From NCBI GenBank assembly GCA_024640245.1, contig JAHEFH010000003.1, positions 1 to 53,740 of the forward strand: a stretch of DNA of 53,740 nt. The letters run 5' to 3'. This document shows positions 43,586 through 53,740 of the stretch, in pieces. How positions within the stretch are numbered: position 1 is the first letter of the stretch; each line of letters begins with the position of its first letter. A program made the position numbers and the translations under genes. The notes below the pieces were generated by a model that worked only from the letters and a program-made list of their open reading frames with translations, did not search any database and was not told where the DNA came from. This DNA comes from Paracoccaceae bacterium. GTDB lineage: Bacteria; Pseudomonadota; Alphaproteobacteria; Rhodobacterales; Rhodobacteraceae.

Positions 43586-43623
43586 GCGGCGGGATCGAAC
43601 CGAAACCGGTTTTTTCCCGCCGC
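43586..43623 (+). terminator. Terminator-like hairpin before mdh
   Basis: GCGGCGGGA (43586-43594) pairs with TCCCGCCGC (43615-43623), and an inner AAACCGGTTT palindrome occupies the loop. The tail is TTATTTG. It probably ends the transcript of the small exported protein. Confidence 0.6.
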
Positions 43624-43758
43624 TTATTTGTGGAATCGTTCCGGAATTTTCTATTTTTTTCAGTCTCTTGCGGCCTCTGCAGTTGGCCGCCTCCTCCGAC
43701 TTGTTGTCTTGCGTCTTGCTCTTGCGCGTCTAAAACGCTAGGCAATCCCAGAAATTAA

Positions 43759-44739
<981 letters not shown>

Positions 44740-44768
44740 GCCGAACGCCAAACATCACAATTTACATG

Positions 44769-44798
44769 CCTGCCTGTGCGCCATAGCGCGCAGGCAGG
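44769..44798 (+). other. Stem-loop after mdh
   Basis: A 13-bp stem with one G-U pair, CCTGCCTGTGCGC (44769-44781) / GCGCGCAGGCAGG (44786-44798), has a CATA loop. No T run follows, so it more likely protects the mdh mRNA end or works as a weak terminator. Confidence 0.6.
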
Positions 44799-44918
44799 AA
44801 ATCCAGCGCTGGCGAAACCGAGAGAACACGGGCACGCGCGCAACCCTAAATTTTGTTCGAAACTGAACCAAGCCTGCTGTCGGACCGCCGGATTTCGGCA
44901 CCGGGATTATTTTTCTTG

Positions 44919-44933
44919 TTGGAAAGCGCTTCC
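44919..44933. promoter_or_regulatory. LacI-type operator-like palindrome
   Basis: TTGGAAAGCGCTTCC has the AAGCGCTT core and GGA/TCC flanks expected for LacI/GalR-family operators. It lies 43 bases before the small lipoprotein gene at 44976. No LacI-type regulator is in the window. Confidence 0.4.
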
Positions 44934-44939
44934 TTTACT

Positions 44940-44955
44940 AACGTGTCAACACGTT
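44940..44955. promoter_or_regulatory. Perfect palindrome AACGTGT-CA-ACACGTT
   Basis: A perfect 7-bp inverted repeat with a 2-base centre, lying 7 bases downstream of the LacI-like palindrome and 7 bases before the AAAGGA site of the next gene. Either an operator or a short mRNA hairpin near the ribosome-binding site. Confidence 0.45.
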
Positions 44956-44975
44956 GACTTAGAAAGGAATGAGCC

Positions 44976-45290
44976 ATGAACAATCTTAAAGTAATAGCGT
45001 ATTTGTGCTCTGCAGCAGTATTGGCTGCCTGTTCACAGCAAGAAGAACCTGCCCCGATGGTTATGTCCGCGGAGCCTGTCTACAACAAGATGGGTGACGT
45101 TGTCGGATGTACTGACGGCAGGACTTTTATTCCAGGAACAGCCCCTGCGATAGATCCATGCGCCCCGCCGAGCGAGGAATGCGATCCAAACTTGACCAGT
45201 GCCGCACCCAACTGCCCGCCGCCACGCGACGGAAGGCATGAAGAAGAACCTGATCGCTCGCCCACCGGAGCAGCCGGAACACCGGGCTAA
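44976..45290 (+). CDS. Small proline-rich lipoprotein of unknown function
   Basis: A 104-residue predicted lipoprotein with lipobox VLAAC (C19). The mature part is hydrophilic and rich in proline and acidic residues, with four more cysteines (VVGCTDGR, DPCAPPSEECDPN, APNCPPP) that could pair as two disulfides. It ends DRSPTGAAGTPG. It lies between mdh and the sucCD remnant. Two palindromes are packed into the 60 bases before its AAAGGA site. Not recognised. Confidence 0.65.
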   Translation: MNNLKVIAYLCSAAVLAACSQQEEPAPMVMSAEPVYNKMGDVVGCTDGRTFIPGTAPAIDPCAPPSEECDPNLTSAAPNCPPPRDGRHEEEPDRSPTGAAGTPG

Positions 45291-45521
45291 GGCCGGCATC
45301 CAAACCGACCGTCACCCGAGGTAACTCCATCCCCGGGTGACGCAGCACTTGGCGGGCCTTTAATGCCCGCAGAAAATAGCTGGTCAAACGACAGTAATTG
45401 CCTTGGAATGACGAACAAGGCATGGTTCCGTTTGTAATTTCCGAGATAGCGATAACACCGTCGCAGGCTGAAAACTGCCCCGCATTGCGCCGAAAGCAAT
45501 TTTTTAGCGCGGACAGCACTT
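45291..45521. other. Intergenic region between the lipoprotein and the suc operon
   Basis: No gene seen. The first part holds two hairpins listed separately as a weak terminator; the rest is AT-richer and leads to the operator pair at 45522-45554. It must contain or border the promoter of the sucA operon, but no clear -35/-10 pair could be chosen. Confidence 0.4.
45310..45370 (+). terminator. Two hairpins after the lipoprotein gene (weak terminator)
   Basis: CGTCACCCG (45310-45318) pairs with CGGGTGACG (45334-45342). GCGGGC (45352-45357) pairs with GCCCGC (45365-45370). Neither is followed by a T run, so termination is uncertain. Confidence 0.35.
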
Positions 45522-45554
45522 TTGTGATCACACGCAAATATCGTGTGATCACAA
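45522..45554. promoter_or_regulatory. Paired TGTGATCACA operators before the sucA operon
   Basis: TTGTGATCACAC (45522-45533), a 9-base spacer and GTGTGATCACAA (45543-45554) form a 12-bp inverted repeat. Each arm is itself the 10-bp palindrome TGTGATCACA, and the two centres are 21 bp apart, two helical turns. The half-site T-x-GT/AC-x-A fits FadR-subfamily GntR operators. The same palindrome with one mismatch lies in the leader of the GntR gene at 52523-53173, its likely binding partner. Confidence 0.65.
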
Positions 45555-45659
45555 ATCCGGATATTTCGCCCCGTTATCCCCGAATTGCAATATTTTCGCT
45601 TCAAATCGACTTCGAATCGTGTTTCGGATTTTAACACTCGCGGGATCAGAGGGCTTCGA

Positions 45660-45971
45660 ATGAATACCCATGACTATCAGGGCAGGCAGCTTCTGGGGAA
45701 TTTTGGCGCACCTCCATCAATCGCCCGTCTCGTCCCTTATGCGACAGAGGCCAAGTCCACGATCTTGAACGGCGAAATATGCGGCTGCGGCGAACAAGAT
45801 GCCGCGCAATTCGCGATTGACGACGCCCGAAAAGACCGTAAGAAGCCGATCGCGAGCATCATTGCCGGACAATCAGAATCCTCGGGCTCCCGCATGGGCC
45901 ACGCGGGCGCTATCGTCTTCGGCGACAGTCCCGCCGGGCTGGGCGAGGCCGTACTCAAGGCGATTGGATAA
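45660..45971 (+). pseudogene. sucC-sucD deletion remnant (in-frame fusion ORF)
   Basis: A 103-codon open frame in the slot where sucC and sucD are expected. Its first 40 or so residues (MNTHDYQGRQLLGNFGAPPS, then IARLVPYATEAKS) read like the start of succinyl-CoA synthetase beta chain. Its last 45 read like the end of the alpha chain: RKKPIASIIAGQ, then GSRMGHAGAIVFG with the phospho-histidine motif, then SPAGLGEAVLKAIG, skipping about 25 residues. The ATP-grasp domain, CoA-binding domain and almost all of SucD are missing, so no enzyme can result. The frame is open and followed 3 bases later by the next gene. Inference: large deletions collapsed sucCD here; a functional copy must be elsewhere if the TCA cycle runs normally. 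Confidence 0.72.
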
Positions 45972-45974
45972 TTC

Positions 45975-46292
45975 ATGGCATTTAGCAATGCTATCAGTTC
46001 CGGTGTACATCTCAGCGCTACCATATCAGGTCGCGCGTCGCGCCCTGACTACTGGCGGCTTGAGTTGCTCAATTCCTTGTTCGCTTTTTTCGTCATCTTT
46101 CCGGCCTTTGGCCGGTTTCTTCTGCACTTTCTTTCCGCATCCATCAACCGCATGACCACGCCGTCTCCTCTGGCGTTGACGTTCGCCTTGGCGATCTTTT
46201 CAGTCTTATCTATCCCGCTTTTCTTCGTCGCAAAAGCATCGCAAACAGGCACAAACAAATACGGCCCCAACCTAAGTGAGGTGTCCACATGA
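45975..46292 (+). CDS. Shortened DUF805-like membrane protein
   Basis: A 105-residue frame with the family start SGRASRPDYWRLELLNSLFA and a family-like end (KASQTGTNKYGPN). DUF805 proteins normally have four helices and a central RRLHDxGRSGWW motif. Here only about two hydrophobic segments remain and that motif is absent, so the middle seems to be deleted. It starts 3 bases after the sucCD remnant and overlaps the sucA start by 4 bases (ATGA), so it may now serve mainly to couple translation to sucA. It may be a pseudogene or a reduced but functional protein. Confidence 0.55.
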   Translation: MAFSNAISSGVHLSATISGRASRPDYWRLELLNSLFAFFVIFPAFGRFLLHFLSASINRMTTPSPLALTFALAIFSVLSIPLFFVAKASQTGTNKYGPNLSEVST

Positions 46293-49240
46293 CAGACCAA
46301 CCATCTAACGACCAGTTCCACGCCTCCAGCTTCCTGCAGGGCCAGAATGCGGAATACATCGAACAACTGCACGCGCGCTATTCCCGCGACCCGAATGCGG
46401 TCGATCCGGAATGGGCGAAGTTCTTTGCCGGACTGGGCGAGGATTTGGGCGACGTGCAGAAAGAGGCCGCAGGCCCCTCCTGGTTTCGCCCCGACTGGCC
46501 GCCGGTCCCGAATGACGATCTGACGCAGGCGCTCGACGGCCAGTGGTCCACCGATGTGAAGGTCAACGCCGAGAAGATCAAGACGGCCGCGACCGAGCAG
46601 GGCTACGAACTTAGCGGCGAGCAGGTTCAGCGGGCGGTGCTCGACAGCATGCGCGCCCTGATGATCATCCGGGCCTACCGCTATCGCGGGCACCTGGTCG
46701 CCGATCTAGATCCGCTGAAGATGAAGAACGAGAAACCGCATCCGGAGCTCGATCCGAAATACTACGGGTTCGAGGCCAAGGACATGGACCGTCCGATCTT
46801 CCTCGACTACGTACTGGGGATGCAGACCGCCACCATGCGGCAGATCGTCGAAAAGCTGCAACACACCTATTGCGGCACCTTCGCCCTGCAATACATGCAT
46901 ATTTCCGATCCCGACGAGGCCGCATGGCTCAAGGAACGGATCGAGGACTACGGCAAGGAAAGCTTCTTTACCAAAGAGGGCCGCAAGGCGATCCTCGCCA
47001 AGATGGTGGCCTCCGAAGGCTTCGAGAAATTCTGCCACGTCAAGTATTCCGGCACCAAGCGCTTCGGTCTGGACGGCGGCGAGTCCCTGATCCCGGCGAT
47101 GGAGCAGATCATCAAGCGCGGCGGCGCCCTCGGCGTTAAAGAAATCGTCATCGGCATGCCGCACCGCGGCCGCCTGAACGTGCTGGCCAACGTAATGGGC
47201 AAACCCTATCGCGCAATCTTCAACGAATTTCTCGGCGGCAGCTTCAAGCCCGACGAGGTCGAAGGCTCCGGCGACGTGAAATACCACCTCGGCGCTTCCT
47301 CGGACCGCGAATTCGACGGCAACACCGTCCACCTGTCGCTTACCGCCAACCCCTCGCACCTAGAGGCGGTCAACCCAGTGGTGCTTGGAAAGGCGCGGGC
47401 CAAGGGCGACCAGAACGGCGGCGACCGCATGGCGGTCCTTCCGGTCCTGTTGCACGGCGACGCGGCCTTCGCGGGTCAGGGTGTTGTTGCGGAATGTTTC
47501 GGCCTTTCCGGCCTGCGCGGCCACAGAACCGGCGGCACGATCCACATCGTCGTCAACAACCAGATCGGCTTCACCACCAGTCCGCACATGTCGCGCTCTT
47601 CGCCCTACCCGACCGACATCGCGCTGATGGTCGAGGCGCCGATTTTCCACGTCAACGGCGACGACCCGGAAGCCGTGGTCCATGCCGCCAAGGTCGGCAC
47701 CGAGTTCCGCCAGAAATTCGGCAAGGACGTGGTCATCGACATCTTCTGCTACCGCCGCTTCGGGCATAACGAGGGTGACGAACCGATGTTCACCCAGCCG
47801 CAGATGTACAAGAAGATCAAGAAGCAGAAGACCTCGCTGGCAATCTACACCGAACGTCTGGTGCGCGACGGGCTGATCCCCGAAGGCGAGATCGAGGATA
47901 TGAAAACCGTCTTCCAGGCCGAGTTGAACGAGGATTTCGAGGCCGCCAAGAACTACAAGCCGAACAAGGCCGACTGGCTGGACGGGCGCTGGTCGCATCT
48001 GGAAAGCACCGATCCGGAATACCAGCGCGGTAAAACCAGCATCAGCAAGGCTCGGTTCAAACTTATCGGCGGCGCGCTCACCCGACTGCCGGAAAATTTC
48101 ACCCCGCACCGCACGCTCGAGCGTATCCTCGAAACCAAGAAAGAGATGATCGACAGCGGCAAGGGCATCGACTGGGCCACCGCAGAGGCCATGGCCTTCG
48201 GTTCCCTGCTGCTCGAAGGCTTTCCTGTGCGTCTGTCGGGTCAGGATGTCACCCGCGGCACGTTCAGCCAGCGCCATTCCGGTATTCTCGACCAGAACAC
48301 CGGCGAGAAATACCACCCCCTCAACAACATCAAAGAGGACCAGTCGCGCTACGAGGTCATCGACAGCATGCTCTCGGAATATGCGGTGCTTGGCTATGAA
48401 TACGGCTACTCGCTGGCCGAACCCAACGCCCTGACACTCTGGGAAGCGCAGTTCGGCGATTTCGTCAACGGCGCCCAGATCATGATCGACCAGTTCATCT
48501 CGTCGGGCGAGTCGAAATGGCTGCGGATGTCGGGCCTCGTCATGCTTCTGCCGCACGGCTTCGAGGGTCAGGGTCCGGAACACTCTTCCGCCCGTCCCGA
48601 GCGCTTCCTGCAGATGTGCGCCGAGGATAACTGGACGATCGCCAACTGCACCACGCCGGCGAACTATTTCCACGTCCTGCGCCGGCAGTTGCATCGTACC
48701 TATCGCAAGCCGCTGGTTATCATGACGCCGAAGTCCCTCCTGCGGCACAAGCTTTGCGTGTCGAACATGGAGGACTTCACAAAAGGCTCCAGCTTCCATC
48801 GTGTCCTCTACGATGACGCCCAACTGGGGCACTCCGAAACGAAACTGGTCAAGGACGACAAGATCAAGCGCGTGGTCCTGTGTTCCGGCAAGGTGTACTT
48901 CGACCTTCTCGAGGAACGCGACGCGCGCGGCATCGACGACATCTACCTGATGCGCGTCGAACAGCTCTACCCGATCGCCAACATCGCGTTGCGCGAAGAG
49001 CTGGCACGGTTCAAAAACGCCAATTTCGTCTGGTGTCAGGAAGAGCCGCAGAACCAGGGCGCATGGCTGTATTTCGGCCCGCATATCGAACGTATTCTGA
49101 CCGAAATCGGTGCGAAAAACGCCCGTCCCGGCTATGCCGGTCGCGCGCCCGCCGCGGCGCCCGCCACAGGTCAGGCGAGCAAACACAAAGAACAACAGGC
49201 TGCTTTGGTAAACGAAGCCCTCACTCTGGAAGGAAAATAG
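46289..49240 (+). CDS. sucA: 2-oxoglutarate dehydrogenase E1 component
   Basis: A 983-residue thiamine diphosphate enzyme that decarboxylates 2-oxoglutarate and passes succinyl to the lipoyl arm of E2. The N-terminal segment [20 protein letters not shown] is the E2-binding type. [16 protein letters not shown] and the ThDP motif GDAAFAGQG ... NNQIGFTT are present, with [20 protein letters not shown] in the C-terminal half. The ATG at 46289 has GAGGTG upstream and overlaps the previous stop. It is the first large gene of sucA-sucB-lpd. Confidence 0.97.
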   Translation: MTDQPSNDQFHASSFLQGQNAEYIEQLHARYSRDPNAVDPEWAKFFAGLGEDLGDVQKEAAGPSWFRPDWPPVPNDDLTQALDGQWSTDVKVNAEKIKTAATEQGYELSGEQVQRAVLDSMRALMIIRAYRYRGHLVADLDPLKMKNEKPHPELDPKYYGFEAKDMDRPIFLDYVLGMQTATMRQIVEKLQHTYCGTFALQYMHISDPDEAAWLKERIEDYGKESFFTKEGRKAILAKMVASEGFEKFCHVKYSGTKRFGLDGGESLIPAMEQIIKRGGALGVKEIVIGMPHRGRLNVLANVMGKPYRAIFNEFLGGSFKPDEVEGSGDVKYHLGASSDREFDGNTVHLSLTANPSHLEAVNPVVLGKARAKGDQNGGDRMAVLPVLLHGDAAFAGQGVVAECFGLSGLRGHRTGGTIHIVVNNQIGFTTSPHMSRSSPYPTDIALMVEAPIFHVNGDDPEAVVHAAKVGTEFRQKFGKDVVIDIFCYRRFGHNEGDEPMFTQPQMYKKIKKQKTSLAIYTERLVRDGLIPEGEIEDMKTVFQAELNEDFEAAKNYKPNKADWLDGRWSHLESTDPEYQRGKTSISKARFKLIGGALTRLPENFTPHRTLERILETKKEMIDSGKGIDWATAEAMAFGSLLLEGFPVRLSGQDVTRGTFSQRHSGILDQNTGEKYHPLNNIKEDQSRYEVIDSMLSEYAVLGYEYGYSLAEPNALTLWEAQFGDFVNGAQIMIDQFISSGESKWLRMSGLVMLLPHGFEGQGPEHSSARPERFLQMCAEDNWTIANCTTPANYFHVLRRQLHRTYRKPLVIMTPKSLLRHKLCVSNMEDFTKGSSFHRVLYDDAQLGHSETKLVKDDKIKRVVLCSGKVYFDLLEERDARGIDDIYLMRVEQLYPIANIALREELARFKNANFVWCQEEPQNQGAWLYFGPHIERILTEIGAKNARPGYAGRAPAAAPATGQASKHKEQQAALVNEALTLEGK

Positions 49241-49241
49241 A

Positions 49242-50747
<1,506 letters not shown>

Positions 50748-50785
50748 AATATGGTGGATGTCCGGCGATATCGGCTGACACGAGA

Positions 50786-50821
50786 AACGGAACCCGCGGG
50801 CCACGCGCCCGCGCTTCCGTT
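50786..50821 (+). other. Stem-loop in the sucB-lpd gap
   Basis: AACGGAA (50786-50792) pairs with TTCCGTT (50815-50821), and CGCGGG with CCCGCG inside, leaving a 7-base loop and a small CC/C internal loop. No T run follows. It may protect the sucAB mRNA or attenuate transcription into lpd. Confidence 0.6.
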
Positions 50822-50899
50822 CCCGCGCTTCCATTCGCGTCGGAATATCCGATCCGGACATCTTTGCGCGGGCCAAAGCTGGCAAAAGTTAACACGTCC

Positions 50900-50952
50900 T
50901 GTCATACAAAGTGTCATACGCTCTGTGCACGGATGTCATACGCATTTCATAC
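50900..50952. repeat. Four phased TCATAC repeats before lpd
   Basis: TGTCATAC starts at 50900, 50912 and 50934, and TTTCATAC at 50945. The steps are 12, 22 and 11 bp, so all copies fall on nearly the same helical face. They end 36 bases before the lpd ATG. Such phased direct repeats often bind response regulators or other dimers cooperatively. No matching regulator is recognised. Confidence 0.6.
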
Positions 50953-50988
50953 ACGGGTTCCGGCCCGCAATTCGAAAGGTAAACACAG

Positions 50989-52377
50989 ATGGCTGACTAT
51001 GATGTTATTGTAATCGGAGGCGGCCCGGGCGGTTATGTCTGCGCTATCCGCTGTGCCCAGCTCGGTTTGAAAACCGCCTGTGTCGAGGGGCGAGAAACGC
51101 TCGGCGGAACCTGCCTGAACGTTGGCTGCATTCCGTCCAAGGCGCTGTTGCATGCCAGCCATATGTACCACGAGACCGAGCATAACTTCGAGAAAATGGG
51201 CCTGATGGGCGGCAAACCCAAAGTCGATTTTGCCAAGATGCTCGACTACAAGAACGCGGTTATCGGCCAGAACACTTCGGGCATCGAATTTCTGTTCAAA
51301 AAGAATAAGGTAGACTGGATCAAGGGCTGGGGCTCAATCCCTTCCACCGGTCATGTGATGGTCGGCAACAAGTCCTTTACCGCTCGTAATATCGTGATCG
51401 CCACCGGCTCGCAGGCCTCGTCCCTGCCCGGCGTCGAGATTGACGAAAAGATCGTCGTCACGTCTACAGGTGCGCTGGAATTACCCAAGATTCCCAAAAA
51501 GATGGTTGTCATCGGCGCCGGTGTCATCGGCCTCGAACTTGGCAGCGTTTACGCCCGCCTCGGATCCGAGGTGACGGTTGTCGAATACCTTGACCACATC
51601 ACCCCCGGAATGGATTCCGAAATTTCCAAAACGTTTCAAAGAACCTTGAAAAAACAGGGCCTTACCTTCATTCTTGGCGCCGCTGTACAGAAGGTCGAAA
51701 AGACCAAGACCAAAGCCAGTGTCACCTACAAACTGCGCAAGAACGACAGCGAGGCGAGCCTTGAGGCCGACGTGGTTCTGGTCGCAACGGGCCGCAAACC
51801 CTACATGGACGGTCTGGGTTTCGACAAGCTGGGCGGCAAGGTGTCGGAACGCGGTCAGATCGAGATCGGCGCTCTCTGGAACACCAATCTGGACGGCATC
51901 TACGCCATCGGGGATGCCGTCAAAGGCCCGATGCTGGCCCACAAGGCCGAAGACGAAGGCATGGCAGTGGCAGAGGTCATGGCCGGCAAACATGGGCACG
52001 TGAACTACGGCGTCATCCCCGGCGTTATCTACACCACGCCAGAGGTCGCCTCGGTCGGAAAAACCGAGGAAGAGCTGAAAGCCGCCGGCGTTGCCTACAA
52101 GGTCGGAAAGTTCAGCTTCATGGGCAACGGTCGTGCCAAGGCGGTTTTCCAGGGCGAGGGTTTCGTGAAGATACTGGCCGACAAGGAAACCGACCGCATC
52201 CTCGGCTGTCACCTGATCGGCCCTTCCGCCGGCGAACTGATCCACGAGATTTGCGTAGCCATGGAATTCGGCGCCTCGGCGCAGGATCTTGCCCTGACAT
52301 GCCACGCCCATCCGACATTCTCGGAAGCCGTGCGCGAAGCGGCACTTGCCTGCGGCGACGGGGCCATCCACGCCTAG
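50989..52377 (+). CDS. lpd: Dihydrolipoyl dehydrogenase (E3)
   Basis: A 462-residue flavoenzyme that reoxidises dihydrolipoyl groups with NAD. FAD motif [19 protein letters not shown]; redox-active cysteines C42 and C47 in [19 protein letters not shown] motif [19 protein letters not shown]; and the interface catalytic histidine in [14 protein letters not shown]. It serves E2 of the 2-oxoglutarate complex and probably the glycine cleavage system too, since no other E3 is in the window. The long gap after sucB, with a hairpin and phased repeats, suggests it may have its own regulation. Confidence 0.97.
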   Translation: MADYDVIVIGGGPGGYVCAIRCAQLGLKTACVEGRETLGGTCLNVGCIPSKALLHASHMYHETEHNFEKMGLMGGKPKVDFAKMLDYKNAVIGQNTSGIEFLFKKNKVDWIKGWGSIPSTGHVMVGNKSFTARNIVIATGSQASSLPGVEIDEKIVVTSTGALELPKIPKKMVVIGAGVIGLELGSVYARLGSEVTVVEYLDHITPGMDSEISKTFQRTLKKQGLTFILGAAVQKVEKTKTKASVTYKLRKNDSEASLEADVVLVATGRKPYMDGLGFDKLGGKVSERGQIEIGALWNTNLDGIYAIGDAVKGPMLAHKAEDEGMAVAEVMAGKHGHVNYGVIPGVIYTTPEVASVGKTEEELKAAGVAYKVGKFSFMGNGRAKAVFQGEGFVKILADKETDRILGCHLIGPSAGELIHEICVAMEFGASAQDLALTCHAHPTFSEAVREAALACGDGAIHA

Positions 52378-52395
52378 ATCGAGAGATTGATGCAA

Positions 52396-52428
52396 GTCGC
52401 TGGCGAAAAAGGAGAATACGCCAGCGAC
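52396..52428 (+). other. Stem-loop after lpd
   Basis: A perfect 10-bp stem, GTCGCTGGCG (52396-52405) / CGCCAGCGAC (52419-52428). The 13-base loop includes AAGGAG, a ribosome-binding-like string with no start codon after it. There is no T run. Probably an mRNA-end hairpin of the suc operon. Confidence 0.6.
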
Positions 52429-52522
52429 CCGACAGCCTCAAGAGAGGGAGAGAGGCCGAAACGACCCGCTCAATCGCGGGCTTGCATGTCTGGTACGTTC
52501 GTAAAACCCGGTTCCGTCGCAA

Positions 52523-53173
52523 CTATTGCGCCAGCATTCTCAGTCCTGTCGTCACATCCGCCCGAATTGCCAGCCGCAAACCAGGCTCGTCGCCTGCGTG
52601 CAACGCGGACAAGGCGGCGCGATGATTATCTGATGCGCTCTGTCGTTGCAGACGGGTATAAAGGGACCCCATGGTTGGTCCCATTTGCAGCCAGACCGTT
52701 TCCGCCATCGCCAGAATAGCCGGTGCCTGCGCCCGCAAATAGAGGGTTCGGTGGAACTCGATGTTGGCTCTGATATATCCCACGGCATCCCGCTTGACCG
52801 CCATCTGGTCCACGACGCTGTTGATCCGCGTCAACCGGTCGATCAGCGCCGAGTGCACCCTCGGCAAAGCGCGAGAGGCCAGTTCCGGTTCCAGCAAGGC
52901 GCGCAAGCTGGCCAGTTCTTCGATCCGGTCCATCCCGAGCACGGGAGTGGACACGCGGCCCGTTTTGGAAAGCGTCAATGCACCTTCGGCCGACAGCCGT
53001 CGCACCGCTTCCCGTGCAGGGGTCATGCTGACATTGTACTTTTCCGCTATGCCGCGGATCGTCATGTTCTGGCCGGGCTCCAGCTCTCCGAACATGATTT
53101 CATTCCGCAACAGGCGGAACACCCGCTCGTGCGATGGAATCGTTGGTTCAATATTGCGTTCGCGATCTTGCAT
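52523..53173 (-). CDS. GntR-family regulator, FadR/FCD subfamily
   Basis: A 216-residue regulator convergent with lpd. The N-terminal winged helix (residues of about 12-80) has [20 protein letters not shown] and [20 protein letters not shown], typical of GntR. The all-helical C-terminal FCD domain (about 85-212) has [13 protein letters not shown] and [14 protein letters not shown], supplying two of the usual metal-site histidines; the third is not obvious (AIRADV). FCD proteins usually sense carboxylates. A TGTGATCACG site lies 8 bases before its ATG, and two TGTGATCACA sites precede the sucA operon, so it is a good candidate for control of both. Confidence 0.85.
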   Translation of the reverse strand: MQDRERNIEPTIPSHERVFRLLRNEIMFGELEPGQNMTIRGIAEKYNVSMTPAREAVRRLSAEGALTLSKTGRVSTPVLGMDRIEELASLRALLEPELASRALPRVHSALIDRLTRINSVVDQMAVKRDAVGYIRANIEFHRTLYLRAQAPAILAMAETVWLQMGPTMGSLYTRLQRQSASDNHRAALSALHAGDEPGLRLAIRADVTTGLRMLAQ

Positions 53174-53179
53174 GAATCT

Positions 53180-53190
53180 TTGTGATCACG
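53180..53190. promoter_or_regulatory. GntR autoregulatory operator candidate
   Basis: TTGTGATCACG contains the GTGATCAC core found twice before the sucA operon, with one mismatch to TGTGATCACA. It lies in the GntR leader immediately before the start, where bound protein would block expression. Scanning by eye, I found this 8-mer nowhere else in the window. Confidence 0.55.
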
Positions 53191-53209
53191 TTTTGCCGAC
53201 AAATCAAGC

Positions 53210-53740
53210 CTATAAACGATAGCGGTGCAGCCCTGCCCCGTGTTGCCGCAGCCATAGCCGGTGCCGGTCGAAGTCCGGACAGACCTGTCGCACCAGACGC
53301 CAGAAGGACGGCGAGTGGTTCATCTCGACCAGATGGCACACCTCGTGCGCGGCCACGTAATCCAGAACCGCGACGGGCGCCATCGCCAGACGCCATGAAT
53401 ACATCAGGTTTCCCTGTGAAGTGCAGGACCCCCAGCGCGACCGGGTATCCCGCAGCGTCACACGTCCGATCTGACGGCCTAACAGGCCGGCATAGCGTTC
53501 CGAGGCGGGCACCAACGCATCGCGGGCGCGTAGCTTGTAGAAAGCTCTTAATTTGCCTGCCAACTGGTGTTCACGCGCGGGCACCAACAGTGCATCCTCT
53601 GCCTTGACAGCGTGGCGCCCCGCTCCCGGCGCGATTAAGAGCATTTTGCCGTCCACAGGTACTCTGTCGCCAAAATTCGGTGTGACCGGAACAGAATGTT
53701 TCTCGAGGTTGCGCCGCAACCACGTCTCGTGCTCTCCGGC
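53210..53740 (-). CDS. YgjP-like (M48/DUF45) metallopeptidase, partial
   Basis: The C-terminal 176 residues of a zinc metallopeptidase of the YgjP/WLM (DUF45) family; the N-terminus lies beyond the right edge, and the open frame continues to 53740 with HETWLRRNLEKHSVPV. The zinc motif is HEVCHLVEMNHSPSFW (HExxH with a third ligand histidine), preceded by the family signature TRSRWGSCTSQGNLMYSWRL. Members act on unknown substrates. It lies on the same strand as the GntR gene, with 36 bases between them. Confidence 0.85.
   Translation of the reverse strand, partial: AGEHETWLRRNLEKHSVPVTPNFGDRVPVDGKMLLIAPGAGRHAVKAEDALLVPAREHQLAGKLRAFYKLRARDALVPASERYAGLLGRQIGRVTLRDTRSRWGSCTSQGNLMYSWRLAMAPVAVLDYVAAHEVCHLVEMNHSPSFWRLVRQVCPDFDRHRLWLRQHGAGLHRYRL

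Noticed and set aside
52387-52719. Plus-strand ORF of 110 codons after lpd
   Set aside because: It covers the lpd hairpin and is antisense to the GntR gene; composition is not protein-like.

Overview
The window looks like a chromosomal segment of a marine Rhodobacteraceae (Roseobacter-group) alphaproteobacterium. This rests on the moderately high GC content, the gene order sdhCDAB / DUF1737-NnrU-CoA-lyase / mdh / sucAB-lpd, a LuxI/LuxR pair, an Irr-type iron box, and a glycine cleavage operon led by a tandem glycine riboswitch. No rRNA, tRNA, CRISPR array, intact insertion sequence or prophage was recognised. Most of the window is core metabolism.

Layout. Positions 1-1857 (minus) hold the end of a tad pilus cluster (TadD, TadV/CpaA, partial TadG). 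2139-6747 is a glycine riboswitch followed by gcvT-gcvH-gcvP. 7660-12684 is a BMP-type nucleoside ABC transporter (binding protein, double ATPase, two permeases). 12685-13454 is a decayed stretch with a broken copy of the 3' end of ychF; the intact ychF is about 1 kb further on. 14095-20707 carries ychF, trpA, an FMN L-lactate dehydrogenase, rplY, pth, an Nfu iron-sulfur carrier, tsaB and rimI. 20879-28145 has a 33-codon secreted-peptide ORF fused end to end with purine nucleoside phosphorylase, an SDR, two tandem 627-residue SLC13-like transporters and a RecD-like helicase. 28206-29868 is a quorum-sensing locus (luxI, luxR and a small ORF overlapping luxR). 30196-37338 holds pyrophosphatase, a PlsB-like acyltransferase, an aldo/keto reductase, a DUF2339 protein and a DUF1989 protein. 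37453-53173 is the TCA block: sdhB, a lipoprotein, sdhA, sdhD, sdhC; a three-gene CoA-lyase operon; mdh; and the 2-oxoglutarate dehydrogenase operon (sucA, sucB, lpd) followed by a GntR regulator. A YgjP-like metallopeptidase runs off the right edge.

The strongest unusual signals are in the TCA block. Where related organisms carry sucC and sucD (between mdh and sucA) there is only a 103-codon in-frame ORF whose start resembles the SucC N-terminus and whose end resembles the SucD C-terminus with its phospho-histidine motif. It is followed by a DUF805 gene that also lacks its middle. Upstream lies a pair of identical TGTGATCACA sites 21 bp apart, and the same palindrome (one mismatch) sits in the leader of the GntR gene just beyond lpd. 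This suggests an autoregulated local regulator of the 2-oxoglutarate dehydrogenase operon. Other observations include a luxI leader able to form two alternative hairpins that both cover its ribosome-binding site, four helically phased TCATAC repeats before lpd, and an Irr-box-like palindrome before the Nfu gene.
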